In this document: positions 28,714-38,140 of the stretch, piece by piece
Layout of the letters: each line of letters opens with the position of its first letter
Numbering within the stretch: position 1 is the stretch's first letter
DNA from: Bacteroides finegoldii DSM 17565
Lineage (GTDB): Bacteria > Bacteroidota > Bacteroidia > Bacteroidales > Bacteroidaceae
Assembly: GCF_000156195.1 (NCBI RefSeq)
Contig: NZ_GG688322.1
Coordinates: 1 to 64,000 of the forward strand
Direction of reading: 5' to 3'
Length of the DNA stretch: 64,000 bases
Position numbers and translations under genes: made by a program
The notes under the pieces: generated by a model
Told to the model about the DNA's origin: nothing
The model's input: the letters and a program-made list of their open reading frames with translations, nothing else
Databases searched by the model: none

Positions 28714-31700
28714 ATGAAACTCGTTAAATATTTCTTGCAGAAGAAGTCGGTGACTATTCTGCTATTGCTACTGGTATTGGGTGGTGGACTGTTCTCCTAT
28801 GTTAAGATGGGAAAGCTGGAAGATGCTCCGTTTACTATCAAACAGGCATTGGTGCTGACGCCTTATCCGGGGGCTTCGCCTTCCGAAGTTCAATCACAGG
28901 TGACGGATGTATTGGAGGAATCTATACAGTCGTTGGGGGAACTGTATTATCTTAAAACTGAAAATCGTGCGGGACTTTCTAAAATAACAGTCTATGTAAA
29001 GAAAGAAATCCGTGCGGACGAGATGCAACAACTTTGGGACAAACTGCGTCGAAAAGTCAATGATGTGCAATCTAAATTGCCTGCCGGTGCAGGTCCGTCA
29101 GTGGTAAACGATGATTTTGGCGATGTGTTGGGAGTCTTTTACGGGCTGACCGGAGAAGGATACTCATATCGGGAACTCGAAGATCAGGCGAAACTGATTA
29201 AAAATGAGGTGCTGAAGGTGAAAGACGTTGCAAAAGTGGAAATCTACGGCGTACAATCTCCTACGATTGATGTAATCCTCAGTCCCTCCGTCATGGCGAG
29301 AAGTGGTATTACTACGGCTGATATTTCCCGTGCCTTTGAAGCTCAGAACCGGGTGGTGGATGCCGGAGGTATTGACACGGAAGTCAACAGAATACGTATC
29401 GAGTCTACCGGAAACTTCTATTCGTTGGATGATATTCGGAATTTGACTATTGTATCCCGTACAGGAGAACATTTCCGATTGGCGGATATTGCTGAAATAA
29501 AAGAAAGTTATCAGACTCCGCCTAGCAATAAAATGCGCATTGACGGAAAACCGGCGATAGGAATTGCTATTTCCACTGTACCCACAGGCAATGTAGTCGA
29601 TATGGCAGATGCGGTCAAAGTGGAGATAAAACAATTTTCGGAGACAATGCCCGAAGGTTTTGAGTTGCAGTCAATTTATGATCAAGGATATGAATCCGCT
29701 GTAGCGAATAAGGGATTTATCTTGAATCTGATTGTTTCCGTAGTGACGGTCGTTGCTATCCTGTTGTTCTTTATAGGGGTCAAAAATGGTATTCTGATTG
29801 GTAGCGGATTAGTGTTTTCTATCTTTGCCACATTGATAGTCATGCTGGTGCAAGGAATAGCTTTGCAGCGTATGTCATTGGCGGCTATCATCATTGCTAT
29901 GGGAATGTTGGTGGACAATGCTATCGTAGTTTCCGATTCGGCATTGGTCAATATGCAGCGTGGAATGCGTAAACGGATAGCTATATTGAGAGCCTGTTCT
30001 TCGACTGCATTGCCACTACTGGCAGCTACTGTGATTGCGATTCTGACTTTTTTACCAATATATTATTCGCCGCATATTACCGGCGAGTTATTGTCATCCT
30101 TGGTTGTAGTTATCGGCGTTTCGCTGATGTTCAGTTGGGTCTTTGCGCTGACACAAACACCTTTCTTTATTCAGGAGTTTGTCCGTCGGCCAAGACCCGA
30201 CGAACTGAAGATGGCACTTTTTTCAGGTAAATATTACGATAAGTTCCGCTCTTCTTTGGGATGGGTAATTCATCACAGGTATGCTACTGTAGGATGTATG
30301 GTTATATTGTTGGTGTTGTCCGCCTGGAGTTTTAAATTTATCCCGAAAGTATTTGTGCCGGCATTGGATAAACAATATTTCACGCTTGATATGTGGTTAC
30401 CCGAAGGGACACAGATAGAAGAAACGGATAAAATGGCGACAGAGATGGCGGACTTTATTCGCGGACAAGAAGAAGCGGAAATGGTATCTACCTATATAGG
30501 GAGGACACCTCCGCGTTATTACTTGTCTAATGTGGCTTTCGGACCTCAATCCAATTATGCGCAGATATTGGTGAAGTGCAAGACTTCGAAACTTTCCCGC
30601 CAATTACACACACGCTTACAAGATTCAATTTCGATCAAGTATCCCGAACCTCTGATTAAAGTGAATAATTTTGAATTGAGCCCATTGACGGAAGCGGTTA
30701 TTGAAGCTCGTTTTCTCGGACCAGACCCGGCCGTACTCGATTCGCTGGTAGGTCAGGCGATAGAGGTGATGCGACGGAATCCTAAAGTAGCGGATGCGCG
30801 AAATGAGTGGGGAAATATGGCAATGGTTATCCGTCCGGTTTATGATCCGGTGAAAGCCGGAGCTTTGGGGATTACGAAAGCGGCTATGATGGAGTCTGTG
30901 AAATCTATTAATGACGGCTTGCCTGTAGGCATTTACCGGGATGATGAGAAGAAAGTTCCCGTACTTCTGAAATCGGGTAATGTGAACATCACCGATGTAC
31001 ATTCCTTAGGCGACTTCTCTATCTGGAACGGTGAAAGGTCGGCTCCGCTTTCACAAGTGACGGAACGTATAGAAACGACTTGGGAATTTCCACAGATACG
31101 GACTTACAACCGTCAGCTTTCGATGGCTGCCATGTGTGGCGTGAAGCCGGGACATACAATGTCGGAAGTACACGGAGAAATCAGGGAAGAGATTGAGAAA
31201 ATGCAACTCCCTGAGGGATATACTTTCTTCTGGGATGCGCAATATAAGGACCAGGGAGAAGCGATGCAGGCCATTGCTAAATATTTCCCGTTGGCATTCC
31301 TTGCGCTGGTGCTTATTCTGGTTGCTTTGTTCGGCAATTTCCGTGAACCGATTATTATCATCTGCATCTTGCCGCTGTCGCTCATTGGTATTGCTGTGGG
31401 GATGTTGCTGACGGGATTTGACTTCGGTTTCTTTCCGATAGCCGGCTGGCTGGGACTTCTCGGAATGATTATAAAGAATGTGATTGTACTGATTGACGAA
31501 ATAAATGTGCAACATCGGAGTGGTATTGATCTATATACTTCTATTGTTGAGGCTACGGTTTCCCGAACCCGTCCGGTATTGATGGCGGCTACGACAACGA
31601 TTTTTGGTATGGTACCGCTGTTGTTTGATGTCGCATTCGGCGGTATGGCAGCCACTATTATCTTCGGACTTACATTTGCTACGGGACTGACTTTGTTTGT

Positions 31701-31746
31701 CACCCCTGCATTATATGCTATGTTCTACAAAGTAAAAGGAAAATAA
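28714..31746 (+). CDS. RND efflux pump inner-membrane permease (AcrB family)
   Basis: Proton-driven drug/metabolite efflux pump of the AcrB (ACR_tran) family, 1010 residues, two repeats each with six membrane helices and a large periplasmic loop. The N-terminal helix is followed by LVLTPYPGASPSEVQSQVTD. Helix 4 contains MGMLVDNAIVVSDSALVNM (about residues 393-411), carrying the conserved acidic residue of the proton relay. The second-half helix carries LGLLGMIIKNVIVLIDEI. It lies between the adaptor (9 nt) and the TolC-like gene (2 nt). Confidence 0.95.
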   Translation: MKLVKYFLQKKSVTILLLLLVLGGGLFSYVKMGKLEDAPFTIKQALVLTPYPGASPSEVQSQVTDVLEESIQSLGELYYLKTENRAGLSKITVYVKKEIRADEMQQLWDKLRRKVNDVQSKLPAGAGPSVVNDDFGDVLGVFYGLTGEGYSYRELEDQAKLIKNEVLKVKDVAKVEIYGVQSPTIDVILSPSVMARSGITTADISRAFEAQNRVVDAGGIDTEVNRIRIESTGNFYSLDDIRNLTIVSRTGEHFRLADIAEIKESYQTPPSNKMRIDGKPAIGIAISTVPTGNVVDMADAVKVEIKQFSETMPEGFELQSIYDQGYESAVANKGFILNLIVSVVTVVAILLFFIGVKNGILIGSGLVFSIFATLIVMLVQGIALQRMSLAAIIIAMGMLVDNAIVVSDSALVNMQRGMRKRIAILRACSSTALPLLAATVIAILTFLPIYYSPHITGELLSSLVVVIGVSLMFSWVFALTQTPFFIQEFVRRPRPDELKMALFSGKYYDKFRSSLGWVIHHRYATVGCMVILLVLSAWSFKFIPKVFVPALDKQYFTLDMWLPEGTQIEETDKMATEMADFIRGQEEAEMVSTYIGRTPPRYYLSNVAFGPQSNYAQILVKCKTSKLSRQLHTRLQDSISIKYPEPLIKVNNFELSPLTEAVIEARFLGPDPAVLDSLVGQAIEVMRRNPKVADARNEWGNMAMVIRPVYDPVKAGALGITKAAMMESVKSINDGLPVGIYRDDEKKVPVLLKSGNVNITDVHSLGDFSIWNGERSAPLSQVTERIETTWEFPQIRTYNRQLSMAAMCGVKPGHTMSEVHGEIREEIEKMQLPEGYTFFWDAQYKDQGEAMQAIAKYFPLAFLALVLILVALFGNFREPIIIICILPLSLIGIAVGMLLTGFDFGFFPIAGWLGLLGMIIKNVIVLIDEINVQHRSGIDLYTSIVEATVSRTRPVLMAATTTIFGMVPLLFDVAFGGMAATIIFGLTFATGLTLFVTPALYAMFYKVKGK

Positions 31747-31748
31747 AA

Positions 31749-33053
31749 ATGAAAAAGAGAATATTTTATCCGTTATTCTGCTGTTGCGCTTTTCTGTCTT
31801 TACCTCTTATGGCGCAACAAAGTCCCTTGTTGGAGAAATACCGGATGATGGCATTGGATTATAATCATGATTTGAAAGCGGCTGAGAAGAATATTGCCGC
31901 TAGTGTGGAGATAGAGAAATCGGCAAAAGCGGATTTGAAACCCAAACTTTCGGGAGCTGCGAACTTTCAATATACAGGCAACCCGTTGGAGTTGACTTTG
32001 GATGCCCCTTCTATCGGATTGTCGAAGACGGTGGAAGGAAAGCAATTGAATTATGGAGGCTCTCTTTCTCTTTTGCAACCGATTTATACGGGCGGACGTG
32101 TATTGGAGTCTATCCGTATGGCGAAACATCAACAATCATTGGCAAGCAATCAGGCGGAGGTACTGAATGACGCAGTCTGTTATCAGACGGATATGCAATA
32201 TTGGAGTGCTGTAGCGCGACAGGAGGTTGTATCTGTTGCCGAAGATTTTCGTAATTCGATAGCAGCTTTGGTAAAGACCATCAAAGAAAGGGTGGAAGTG
32301 GGGCTTGTAGATCCGCAGGATTTATTAATGGCGGAGGTGAAACTGAATGAAGCGGAGTATCAATTGCTACAGGCGCAAAGTAACTTCGAGACAGGTAGAA
32401 TGGCACTGAACTCAATGATCGGAGTCCGATTGGAAAATGCGACGGAACTGGATGATCAGATACCGATGGTCGTTATTGAAGATTCTGTCTGGTTGTCTAC
32501 AGGTGCGGAACGTCCTGAAATCCGGATGGCCTATGACCGGATCCGTATAGCGGAGAGTACGAAGAAACTGAATGATTCACAGTTTAAGCCGCAGTTTTAT
32601 GTGGGAATAGATGGTAGCTATTCTTCTCCCGGTTATAATTTCAAAAAAGATTTAGACCCCAATTACGCTGTTTATGCTAAAGTGTCCGTCCCTATCTTCG
32701 AATGGGGAAAGCGGAAAAGTGAGAAGCGTGCGTCGTCCTTTCGTGTCGGTATGGCGGAAGATAATCTGAATAAGGTGATGGATCAGGTTGAGCTGGAGAT
32801 AGGTGTAGCACGGAAAGCTTTGTCACAAGCTATCGAGCGTGTTCGCTTGAGTGAAAGTTCATTGGCAAAAGCAGAGGAAAATGAAGCGAAAGCTGTGGAA
32901 CGCTATAATGAGGGTAAGGTGTCTGTGGTGGAAGTAATTGATGCGCAGACTTACCGGCAAACCTCGCAGGTAAACTATGTGCAGGCCAAAGCTGCCGCTC
33001 AGGGACATTATTCGGAATTAATAAAAGCTCTTCATGGCTATGATTATCGGTAA
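31749..33053 (+). CDS. TolC-family outer-membrane efflux protein
   Basis: Outer-membrane channel that completes the tripartite pump. The 434-residue precursor has a signal peptide ending near MAQQ (about residue 22) and two repeats of long amphipathic helices, with typical patterns such as GLVDPQDLLMAEVKLNEAEY and a closing VSVVEVIDAQTYRQTSQVNY. It starts 2 nt after the permease stop codon. Confidence 0.93.
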   Translation: MKKRIFYPLFCCCAFLSLPLMAQQSPLLEKYRMMALDYNHDLKAAEKNIAASVEIEKSAKADLKPKLSGAANFQYTGNPLELTLDAPSIGLSKTVEGKQLNYGGSLSLLQPIYTGGRVLESIRMAKHQQSLASNQAEVLNDAVCYQTDMQYWSAVARQEVVSVAEDFRNSIAALVKTIKERVEVGLVDPQDLLMAEVKLNEAEYQLLQAQSNFETGRMALNSMIGVRLENATELDDQIPMVVIEDSVWLSTGAERPEIRMAYDRIRIAESTKKLNDSQFKPQFYVGIDGSYSSPGYNFKKDLDPNYAVYAKVSVPIFEWGKRKSEKRASSFRVGMAEDNLNKVMDQVELEIGVARKALSQAIERVRLSESSLAKAEENEAKAVERYNEGKVSVVEVIDAQTYRQTSQVNYVQAKAAAQGHYSELIKALHGYDYR

Positions 33054-33069
33054 AAAACAGTAACTTTGT

Positions 33070-34128
33070 ATGAAAAGAACTGCCAATATTATGAATGTGA
33101 AGTTTAATACCTTATTCTATACCGCATTATTTTCAGGATTGGGTGTGTTCTCTTTTCTGTTGCTGATCAATTATGCCGCCTTTCCCGATAAGGTTGCCGA
33201 CATTTTTCATTCTGTCGGTACATTGTCTTTCTTTGTGCTGGCATTCAACGTGTTGGGATATGCGACGATGCGGTTGAGTACGTGGGTGGATAATCAGTAT
33301 GCACTGAATCTGCATCGTCGCTGGAAATTGATATCTGTCTATGTCGTTGTGATGGGGATGTTCTTCCTGTTGAATTACGGTTTGCTGGTAACAGCTAAAC
33401 TGCTGGCCGGAGCTTCCCATCCGTTCATGTTTCCCAATGGAGGGTGGCGGATTCTGATTACGGTATGGCTGGTGGAACTGGTCATTTTAGGTTTGCTGTT
33501 GGCCAACCGTTCCATACGGAATGCCTTGAAACTGCAACAGGAAGCGGCTGCCTTACAAAAAGAAAACAATACGGCACGTTACACAGCCTTACAGAATCAG
33601 TTGAATCCTCATTTTCTGTTTAATAGTCTGAATACATTGATTTCTGAAATTCGTTACAATCCCGCTAATGCGGAATTGTTCACCCAACATCTTTCCGACG
33701 TATACCGCTATACGCTCCAATGCCAAAACCAACGGCTGACAACCTTACGGGAGGAGTTGGACTTTTTGAATTCTTATGTCTTTCTACATCGGGTGCGGTT
33801 GGGGGATTGTATTTATATTGATAATCGTATTCCGGAGTCTTGTCTGGAATGCCAGCTTCCACCACTGACTATACAGCTACTTGCTGAAAATGTGATAAAA
33901 CATAATGTCATCCACATGGGAAAGCCGATGACGATTGAACTTATCTATATGGAAAAGGAAAAAGAGCTGGTTGTTAGAAACCGGATACAGGCGAAAAAAA
34001 GTGCAACAGCTTTCGGTACGGGATTGAAGAATCTTTCTGTCCGGTATAAATTGTTGTGCGGTCGTGATATTGTGATAGAAAATGATTCGCAAGAGTTTAC
34101 TGTAAAAATACCTTTGCTCTATGAATAA
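33070..34128 (+). CDS. LytS-type sensor histidine kinase
   Basis: Membrane sensor kinase, 352 residues. Four hydrophobic helices occupy about residues 15-165, followed by a short coiled coil and the His_kinase core ALQNQLNPHFLFNSLNTLIS (about 177-196), in which the His of NPHFLFN is the phospho-acceptor. The ATPase half follows with ENVIKHNVIHMG as N-box and GTGLKNLSVRYKLLCG as G-box. An alternative start is ATG 33091. It overlaps the response regulator by 8 nt and lies 16 nt after the TolC gene, so it probably regulates or is co-expressed with the efflux trio. Confidence 0.92.
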   Translation: MKRTANIMNVKFNTLFYTALFSGLGVFSFLLLINYAAFPDKVADIFHSVGTLSFFVLAFNVLGYATMRLSTWVDNQYALNLHRRWKLISVYVVVMGMFFLLNYGLLVTAKLLAGASHPFMFPNGGWRILITVWLVELVILGLLLANRSIRNALKLQQEAAALQKENNTARYTALQNQLNPHFLFNSLNTLISEIRYNPANAELFTQHLSDVYRYTLQCQNQRLTTLREELDFLNSYVFLHRVRLGDCIYIDNRIPESCLECQLPPLTIQLLAENVIKHNVIHMGKPMTIELIYMEKEKELVVRNRIQAKKSATAFGTGLKNLSVRYKLLCGRDIVIENDSQEFTVKIPLLYE

Positions 34129-34921
34129 GATTAAAGCTGCTATAATAGAGGATGAAATTCCGGCCGCCCGTCTGCTTCGCGACACTTTATTGTCTCTGCG
34201 TCCTGGTTGGGACGTACAGTTACTTCCGGGCAATATAGAGGAAGCGGTAGAGTGGTTTGCTCAGCATCCCCATCCGGACATTCTTTTTCTGGATATTCAG
34301 TTGACGGATGGCAACTCGTTTCTCTTTATTGAACAAGCCCATCCGGAAAGCATGATTGTGTTTACTACTGCCTATGATGAATATGCCGTACGCGCTTTTA
34401 CGGTCAACAGCATTGATTATCTTCTAAAACCAATTCATGAAGAACGTCTGTTGCAGGCTATCCGACGTTTTGAGGGACTGACTAAGAAAAATATTCATGA
34501 TTTCAATTCGGAAAGCCGGATGATGGAAGTTTTGCAGCAGCTTTCTGTTGCACAGGAAGCTTTATCGTCGGCGCATAAAAAGTATCGTACGCGGTTTCTG
34601 ATTTCCAGTGGAGAGAAACTTCTGACTTTGCAGGTTAGTGACATTGCTTATTTTTATTCGGAGAATAAGTATACCTTTGCGGTGACACATAAGAACCGGG
34701 AATTTCTTATTGATTTGGCTTTGGATAGATTGTGCGAGCAACTGGATCCCGACCGTTTTTTTCGTACGAATCGTCAGACTCTTGTCTGTATTGATGCAAT
34801 TCAACGTATTGAATCCTATTTTTTAGGGAAAGCAATCGTACACGTATTGCCTCCCTTCAAAGATAAAATTATTGTCAGTAAGGATAAGATGGCTTCTTTC
34901 AGGATGTGGCTGAATTATTAG
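34121..34921 (+). CDS. LytTR-family response regulator
   Basis: Response regulator partner of the preceding kinase. The receiver domain (about 1-120) has the phospho-acceptor Asp in HPDILFLDIQLTDGNSF (about 47-63) and Lys in YLLKPIHEERLLQAI. The C-terminal LytTR DNA-binding domain (about 150-266) includes DIAYFYSENKYTFAV and FFRTNRQTLVCIDAIQRIE. Its start overlaps the kinase gene by 8 nt. Targets are unknown; the adjacent efflux genes are the obvious candidates. Confidence 0.94.
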   Translation: MNKIKAAIIEDEIPAARLLRDTLLSLRPGWDVQLLPGNIEEAVEWFAQHPHPDILFLDIQLTDGNSFLFIEQAHPESMIVFTTAYDEYAVRAFTVNSIDYLLKPIHEERLLQAIRRFEGLTKKNIHDFNSESRMMEVLQQLSVAQEALSSAHKKYRTRFLISSGEKLLTLQVSDIAYFYSENKYTFAVTHKNREFLIDLALDRLCEQLDPDRFFRTNRQTLVCIDAIQRIESYFLGKAIVHVLPPFKDKIIVSKDKMASFRMWLNY

Positions 34922-34929
34922 AAGTTTAC

Positions 34930-36186
34930 TTACAGTAAGATAATGCGTTTCTGCATGATGTCTTTTAGCTGCACCTTCAATAAGTTGGCATTGATGGGTT
35001 TAGGCATATAACCGTCAAAGCCGCTTTCCATTACCCTCTATTCATCTGAGGCAAAAGCAAAGGCAGTAATGGCGATGATAGGTACTTTGGCCGAATATTT
35101 GCGGATTGTACTCCTTGAATAGGTTTACAGCCTCTTGTCCATCTCATGCGTGTATCAAGCGGTAATCGTATTTCAAAATAGACTCAAACAGTTTATAATC
35201 GCTTTCGTTATCTTCGGCTACCAGGATAATCAGTTTGTCTTTTTCTATCTCAATGGTCTGGATTTCTTTTTGGGGAGCTTTTTCTATTATGTTACTCGCT
35301 TCTTTATAAGGTAATGTAAACCAGAATGTAGAACCCGAATCGGATGCTGCCTTCGGTTGTGAATTTGATTGCATTTGTTACAAAATTGATAATCAATTGG
35401 GATAGTCTGTTTTTCTCTATATATGCGCAACAAGGTTGTTCGGGAGCGATGAACTCCAGTTTTACCTTGTCCGATTTTAGTTTCAGTTGGCAGTTGTTTT
35501 CTAAATCACTCATTAAATCGTTAATCTCTACATTGGAATAATTAAAGTCCAATGTCCCGGCTTCTATTTTTGATAAGTCCAAAATATCACTTATAAGTTG
35601 TAATAACAAGGTGTTATTATTCTCAATGATACTTTTTATAATATTCAAGTTGTGAATATGGTAAAAGAAAAATAATGCAAGTAAAAAAATAAAGGATAAA
35701 GAACCCATAATGAAGTATTTGTTTAGTTCCCAAAACGAGAGTGGTTTGTGTAGAAAATATGTATCTGCGGGACACATGGAAGGGGAAAGTCCTTTGCGGA
35801 GTAATGTAGTGTAATTAATAGTTCTGAGTGCAAGAAAGCCATATTGTATGGCTTTGAGAATTGAGCGATCGGAGTTCGGTCTTTCAGTTTGATTGCTTGT
35901 TTTTGGAGATAGGCTTCATGTGGTCCTTGAAACGCCTCTTCAGAACAGAGTACAATGGGGATATCGCCCCATAGTTTTCTGTATTCGTCTCGTGTTCATG
36001 TGTTCGGCATACGAAGCCAGTTGGGGGGGCTTTTTGTACGTATTCTGATATAGTCGAAATCATTCGGGTACTCCATGGTGTTGATTCGGCATAAGAGTTA
36101 ATACATAGAATATAATTCGGAATATCTATATAGTTTCTTTGTGCTTGGATGGATGGCGCAGATAAGAAACATAAAAAAAGAGCCAT
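34930..36186 (-). pseudogene. Decayed hybrid two-component sensor (HTCS-like)
   Basis: Pieces of one Bacteroides hybrid sensor lie in the right order on the minus strand but in different frames. 36186-36000 encodes a signal peptide and the start of a periplasmic sensor (IPNYILCINSYAESTPWS). About 35970-35835 continues in another frame with DIPIVLCSEEAFQGPHEAYL. 35777-35370 holds a membrane helix and part of the kinase (LISDILDLSKIEAGTLDF, then FVTNAIKFTTEGSIRFGF). 35374-35144 holds the end of the ATPase domain (GSTFWFTLPY) and the start of the receiver (LVAEDNESDYKLF). About 35040-34930 holds the receiver end (GYMPKPINANLL). Large segments, including the phospho-acceptor His region, are missing. 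The remnants are far too short for a working protein. Confidence 0.85.
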
Positions 36187-36386
36187 AAGCCTTTTTTTAT
36201 ATTCATGGGAAATGTTTGTCCGTGATATTTTAATAGGTTGTTTCCTTTACAGTTACAAAGGTAATGAAAAAACGGATTGAAAAACTATTTCCATGATTAA
36301 ATGTGCCGGAATACTTATATTATATGAATTCTCTGGCTCTTTTTTATGTTAAACTTGCTTTAAGTGGTATAGGACTTGATTAATGT

Positions 36387-36920
36387 CTATTTTAACGCCT
36401 TGATTACCTGTGGCATCATTGTCCAAATGGTATTTTCATCTTGAGCAGTGAAAAAGTTACCATCTATCTCTGATTTTTCATCAGTAGCTGTTCCGTTTTG
36501 AATGGCTGGTTTGGCTAATGGGTGAACTGCTACTTTCTTCCCTTTGGTAATTCCTGTAAAGTCAAACATCATTGCGCCGGCGCAATGTCCGATCATTATT
36601 TTTCCCTTATCTCCGAAAGTTTTAATGACTTGCATTAAATCTACATTGTAGGGTTTATCAGCATTCTGCTGAAATACAGGCACTGCATCGCCACATGAGA
36701 AAACGAGTACGTCGAATTCATCTTCGTGTCCCTTCAAATTAGCGATCACGTCATCTACTGTCAGGCTGATTCCTGAATTTGTTTTAATATCCTTCGTATC
36801 CGATACGGCAAATACTTTATATGAAATGCCATTTTCGAAAAATGCTTCCAAATATTGGAATAGTCCACAACCATTTACCGGATTCACTGCTAAAACTGCA
36901 ACTTTCTTTGCCATAATCAT
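36387..36920 (-). CDS. DJ-1/PfpI family protein
   Basis: A 177-residue flavodoxin-like protein of the DJ-1/ThiJ/PfpI superfamily. The nucleophile-elbow cysteine lies in MIGHCAGAMMFD (about 108-119), and VFSCGDAVPVF (about 73-83) provides the preceding strand. Members include glyoxalases, chaperones and proteases; the exact activity cannot be set from sequence. It may start at the second Met (MAKKVAVLAVNPVNG). It is transcribed divergently from an HxlR-type regulator, suggesting that this regulator controls it. Confidence 0.85.
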   Translation of the reverse strand: MIMAKKVAVLAVNPVNGCGLFQYLEAFFENGISYKVFAVSDTKDIKTNSGISLTVDDVIANLKGHEDEFDVLVFSCGDAVPVFQQNADKPYNVDLMQVIKTFGDKGKIMIGHCAGAMMFDFTGITKGKKVAVHPLAKPAIQNGTATDEKSEIDGNFFTAQDENTIWTMMPQVIKALK

Positions 36921-36974
36921 AATTATTTAAATGAAACAATAGTTATTATTAGTAAGTTTATTACTTTTGTGATG

Positions 36975-36982
36975 CAAATGTA
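36975..36982 (-). promoter_or_regulatory. -7 box for the DJ-1/PfpI gene
   Basis: Reads TACATTTG on the minus strand, an exact TAnnTTTG match, with a TTG about 20 nt upstream (37003-37005). The start codon is 55 nt downstream. Confidence 0.55.
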
Positions 36983-37009
36983 TCTTTCTTGTTTGAAAAA
37001 TGCAAGAAC

Positions 37010-37032
37010 GTACTTGAAAATAAGGAAGTTAC
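37010..37032. promoter_or_regulatory. Candidate HxlR operator
   Basis: An imperfect palindrome GTACTT-N10-AAGTTAC lies between the divergent DJ-1 and HxlR genes; a second short palindrome AGTAA-N5-TTACT is at 36951-36965. HxlR-family regulators usually bind such dyads. This is a weak, pattern-based call. Confidence 0.3.
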
Positions 37033-37080
37033 ATAAAGGGAACTATTGCTGAATTTCAATAAAATACAAAACGTTAAAGA

Positions 37081-37431
37081 ATGAAAAATTTTCATCCGAC
37101 AGGAAATTGTCCGATAAGAGATGTGCTAAGCCGCTTGGGGGACAAGTGGTCGATGCTGGTGCTTATTACGTTGAATGCCAATGGCACGATGCGTTTTAGT
37201 GATATTCATAAAACGATAGAAGATGTTTCTCAAAGAATGTTGACTGTTACGTTACGTACTTTAGAGTCAGACGGATTGGTGGAGCGGAAAGTGTATGCCG
37301 AAGTGCCTCCCCGTGTGGAGTATTGCTTGACAGATACAGGAGGTACATTGATTCCTCATATTGAAGGACTGGTGGAATGGGCCTTGGAGAATATGGATAC
37401 CATTTTAGAACATAGACAAATACATGTATAG
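37081..37431 (+). CDS. HxlR-family winged-helix transcriptional regulator
   Basis: A 116-residue dimeric winged-helix regulator of the HxlR type. It begins MKNFHPTGNCPIRDVLSRLGDKWSM, where Cys10 matches the conserved N-terminal cysteine used for redox sensing in HypR/YodB-type members. DISQRM-like recognition sequence appears as IEDVSQRMLTVTLRTLESDG (about 46-65), then the wing with REV-like PPRVEYCLTDTG. Divergent from the DJ-1/PfpI gene, it may control that gene in response to electrophile or oxidative stress; this is inferred from context. Confidence 0.9.
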   Translation: MKNFHPTGNCPIRDVLSRLGDKWSMLVLITLNANGTMRFSDIHKTIEDVSQRMLTVTLRTLESDGLVERKVYAEVPPRVEYCLTDTGGTLIPHIEGLVEWALENMDTILEHRQIHV

Positions 37432-37439
37432 CGTGTGCT

Positions 37440-37862
37440 TTATTTTTTATTGAATATCAAATCAAGTCCTTGAGTGCGATAAAACTCAAAACGGGTGTCG
37501 CTTGAGATAAGTGGCAGATGTTCGGTAATGGCATGGGCGATGATAACGTGGTCGGAAGGGTCTTTATGTCCTTGTGCTTCATTAATTTCTAATCGTGCAT
37601 AAGTCTGCATGTGCTCTTTTTTCAGGGGAAGTATTTTGATGTAAAACTCTTTTTCGATTGAAGTGACCATTGCTTCTACTGACTTCCAGCGTTTGGAACA
37701 TAAACCTTTATTTCGATATCCTACAATCAATTCACGAACAGATTCTGCACTCATATAAAGTACAGTATCAGGCTCTTGTAGTATAGCTGTTACATCACGA
37801 TCTAACGAGTCTCTGTCGATCACTGCATAAACAAAGATATTAGTATCTATCAAATATCTCAT
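37440..37862 (-). CDS. PIN-domain ribonuclease toxin (VapC-like)
   Basis: A 140-residue PIN domain, the toxin part of a type II toxin-antitoxin pair. The acidic metal-binding residues are visible: Asp6 (IDTNIFVYA), Glu44 (SVRELIVGY), Asp104 (DPSDHVIIAHA) and Asp122 (SSDTRF). VapC toxins cleave RNA, often initiator tRNA; the target here is unknown. The start codon directly follows the stop codon of the small upstream gene, so the two are translationally linked. It converges with the HxlR gene, 8 nt apart. Confidence 0.9.
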   Translation of the reverse strand: MRYLIDTNIFVYAVIDRDSLDRDVTAILQEPDTVLYMSAESVRELIVGYRNKGLCSKRWKSVEAMVTSIEKEFYIKILPLKKEHMQTYARLEINEAQGHKDPSDHVIIAHAITEHLPLISSDTRFEFYRTQGLDLIFNKK

Positions 37863-38009
37863 TTATAGTAAGAATTTAGGATCGTTCACTATAAGGCTTC
37901 CCTTTAGTTTACCAAATGCTTCCCATGTCTTATTTACTTTCTTTTTTTTCGGTTTCTGCGCTTTGGCTTTGACTTCTTTTTCTTCTGATATTTTTTTTTC
38001 TTTTTCCAT
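37863..38009 (-). CDS. Small Lys-rich antitoxin of the PIN toxin
   Basis: A 48-codon gene, start ATG at 38009, with a stop codon directly adjoining the toxin ATG. The first half is a Lys/Glu-rich stretch (MEKEKKISEEKEVKAKAQ then KPKKKK) and the second half reads NKTWEAFGKLKGSLIVNDPK. The Trp-x-x-Phe-Gly-x-x-Lys-Gly pattern resembles the toxin-binding tail of DUF2281-type antitoxins found with Bacteroides PIN toxins. There is no room for a normal DNA-binding domain. The antitoxin role is inferred from position, coupling and the C-terminal pattern. An exact -7 box lies at 38045-38052. Confidence 0.75.
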   Translation of the reverse strand: MEKEKKISEEKEVKAKAQKPKKKKVNKTWEAFGKLKGSLIVNDPKFLL

Positions 38010-38044
38010 GATTCCTATTATTTGTATATTCCTATTTTCCTAGA

Positions 38045-38052
38045 CAAAGATA
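38045..38052 (-). promoter_or_regulatory. -7 box for the toxin-antitoxin pair
   Basis: Reads TATCTTTG on the minus strand, 35 nt before the antitoxin start codon. No -33 at the right distance. Confidence 0.55.
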
Positions 38053-38140
38053 ATCTATTTATTCCAAATATCAGGATAAGTTTCGTTAAAGTAGAGTATG
38101 GTATTTTAGTTTTTTATATCTTTATGGCAAACTAGATAAT

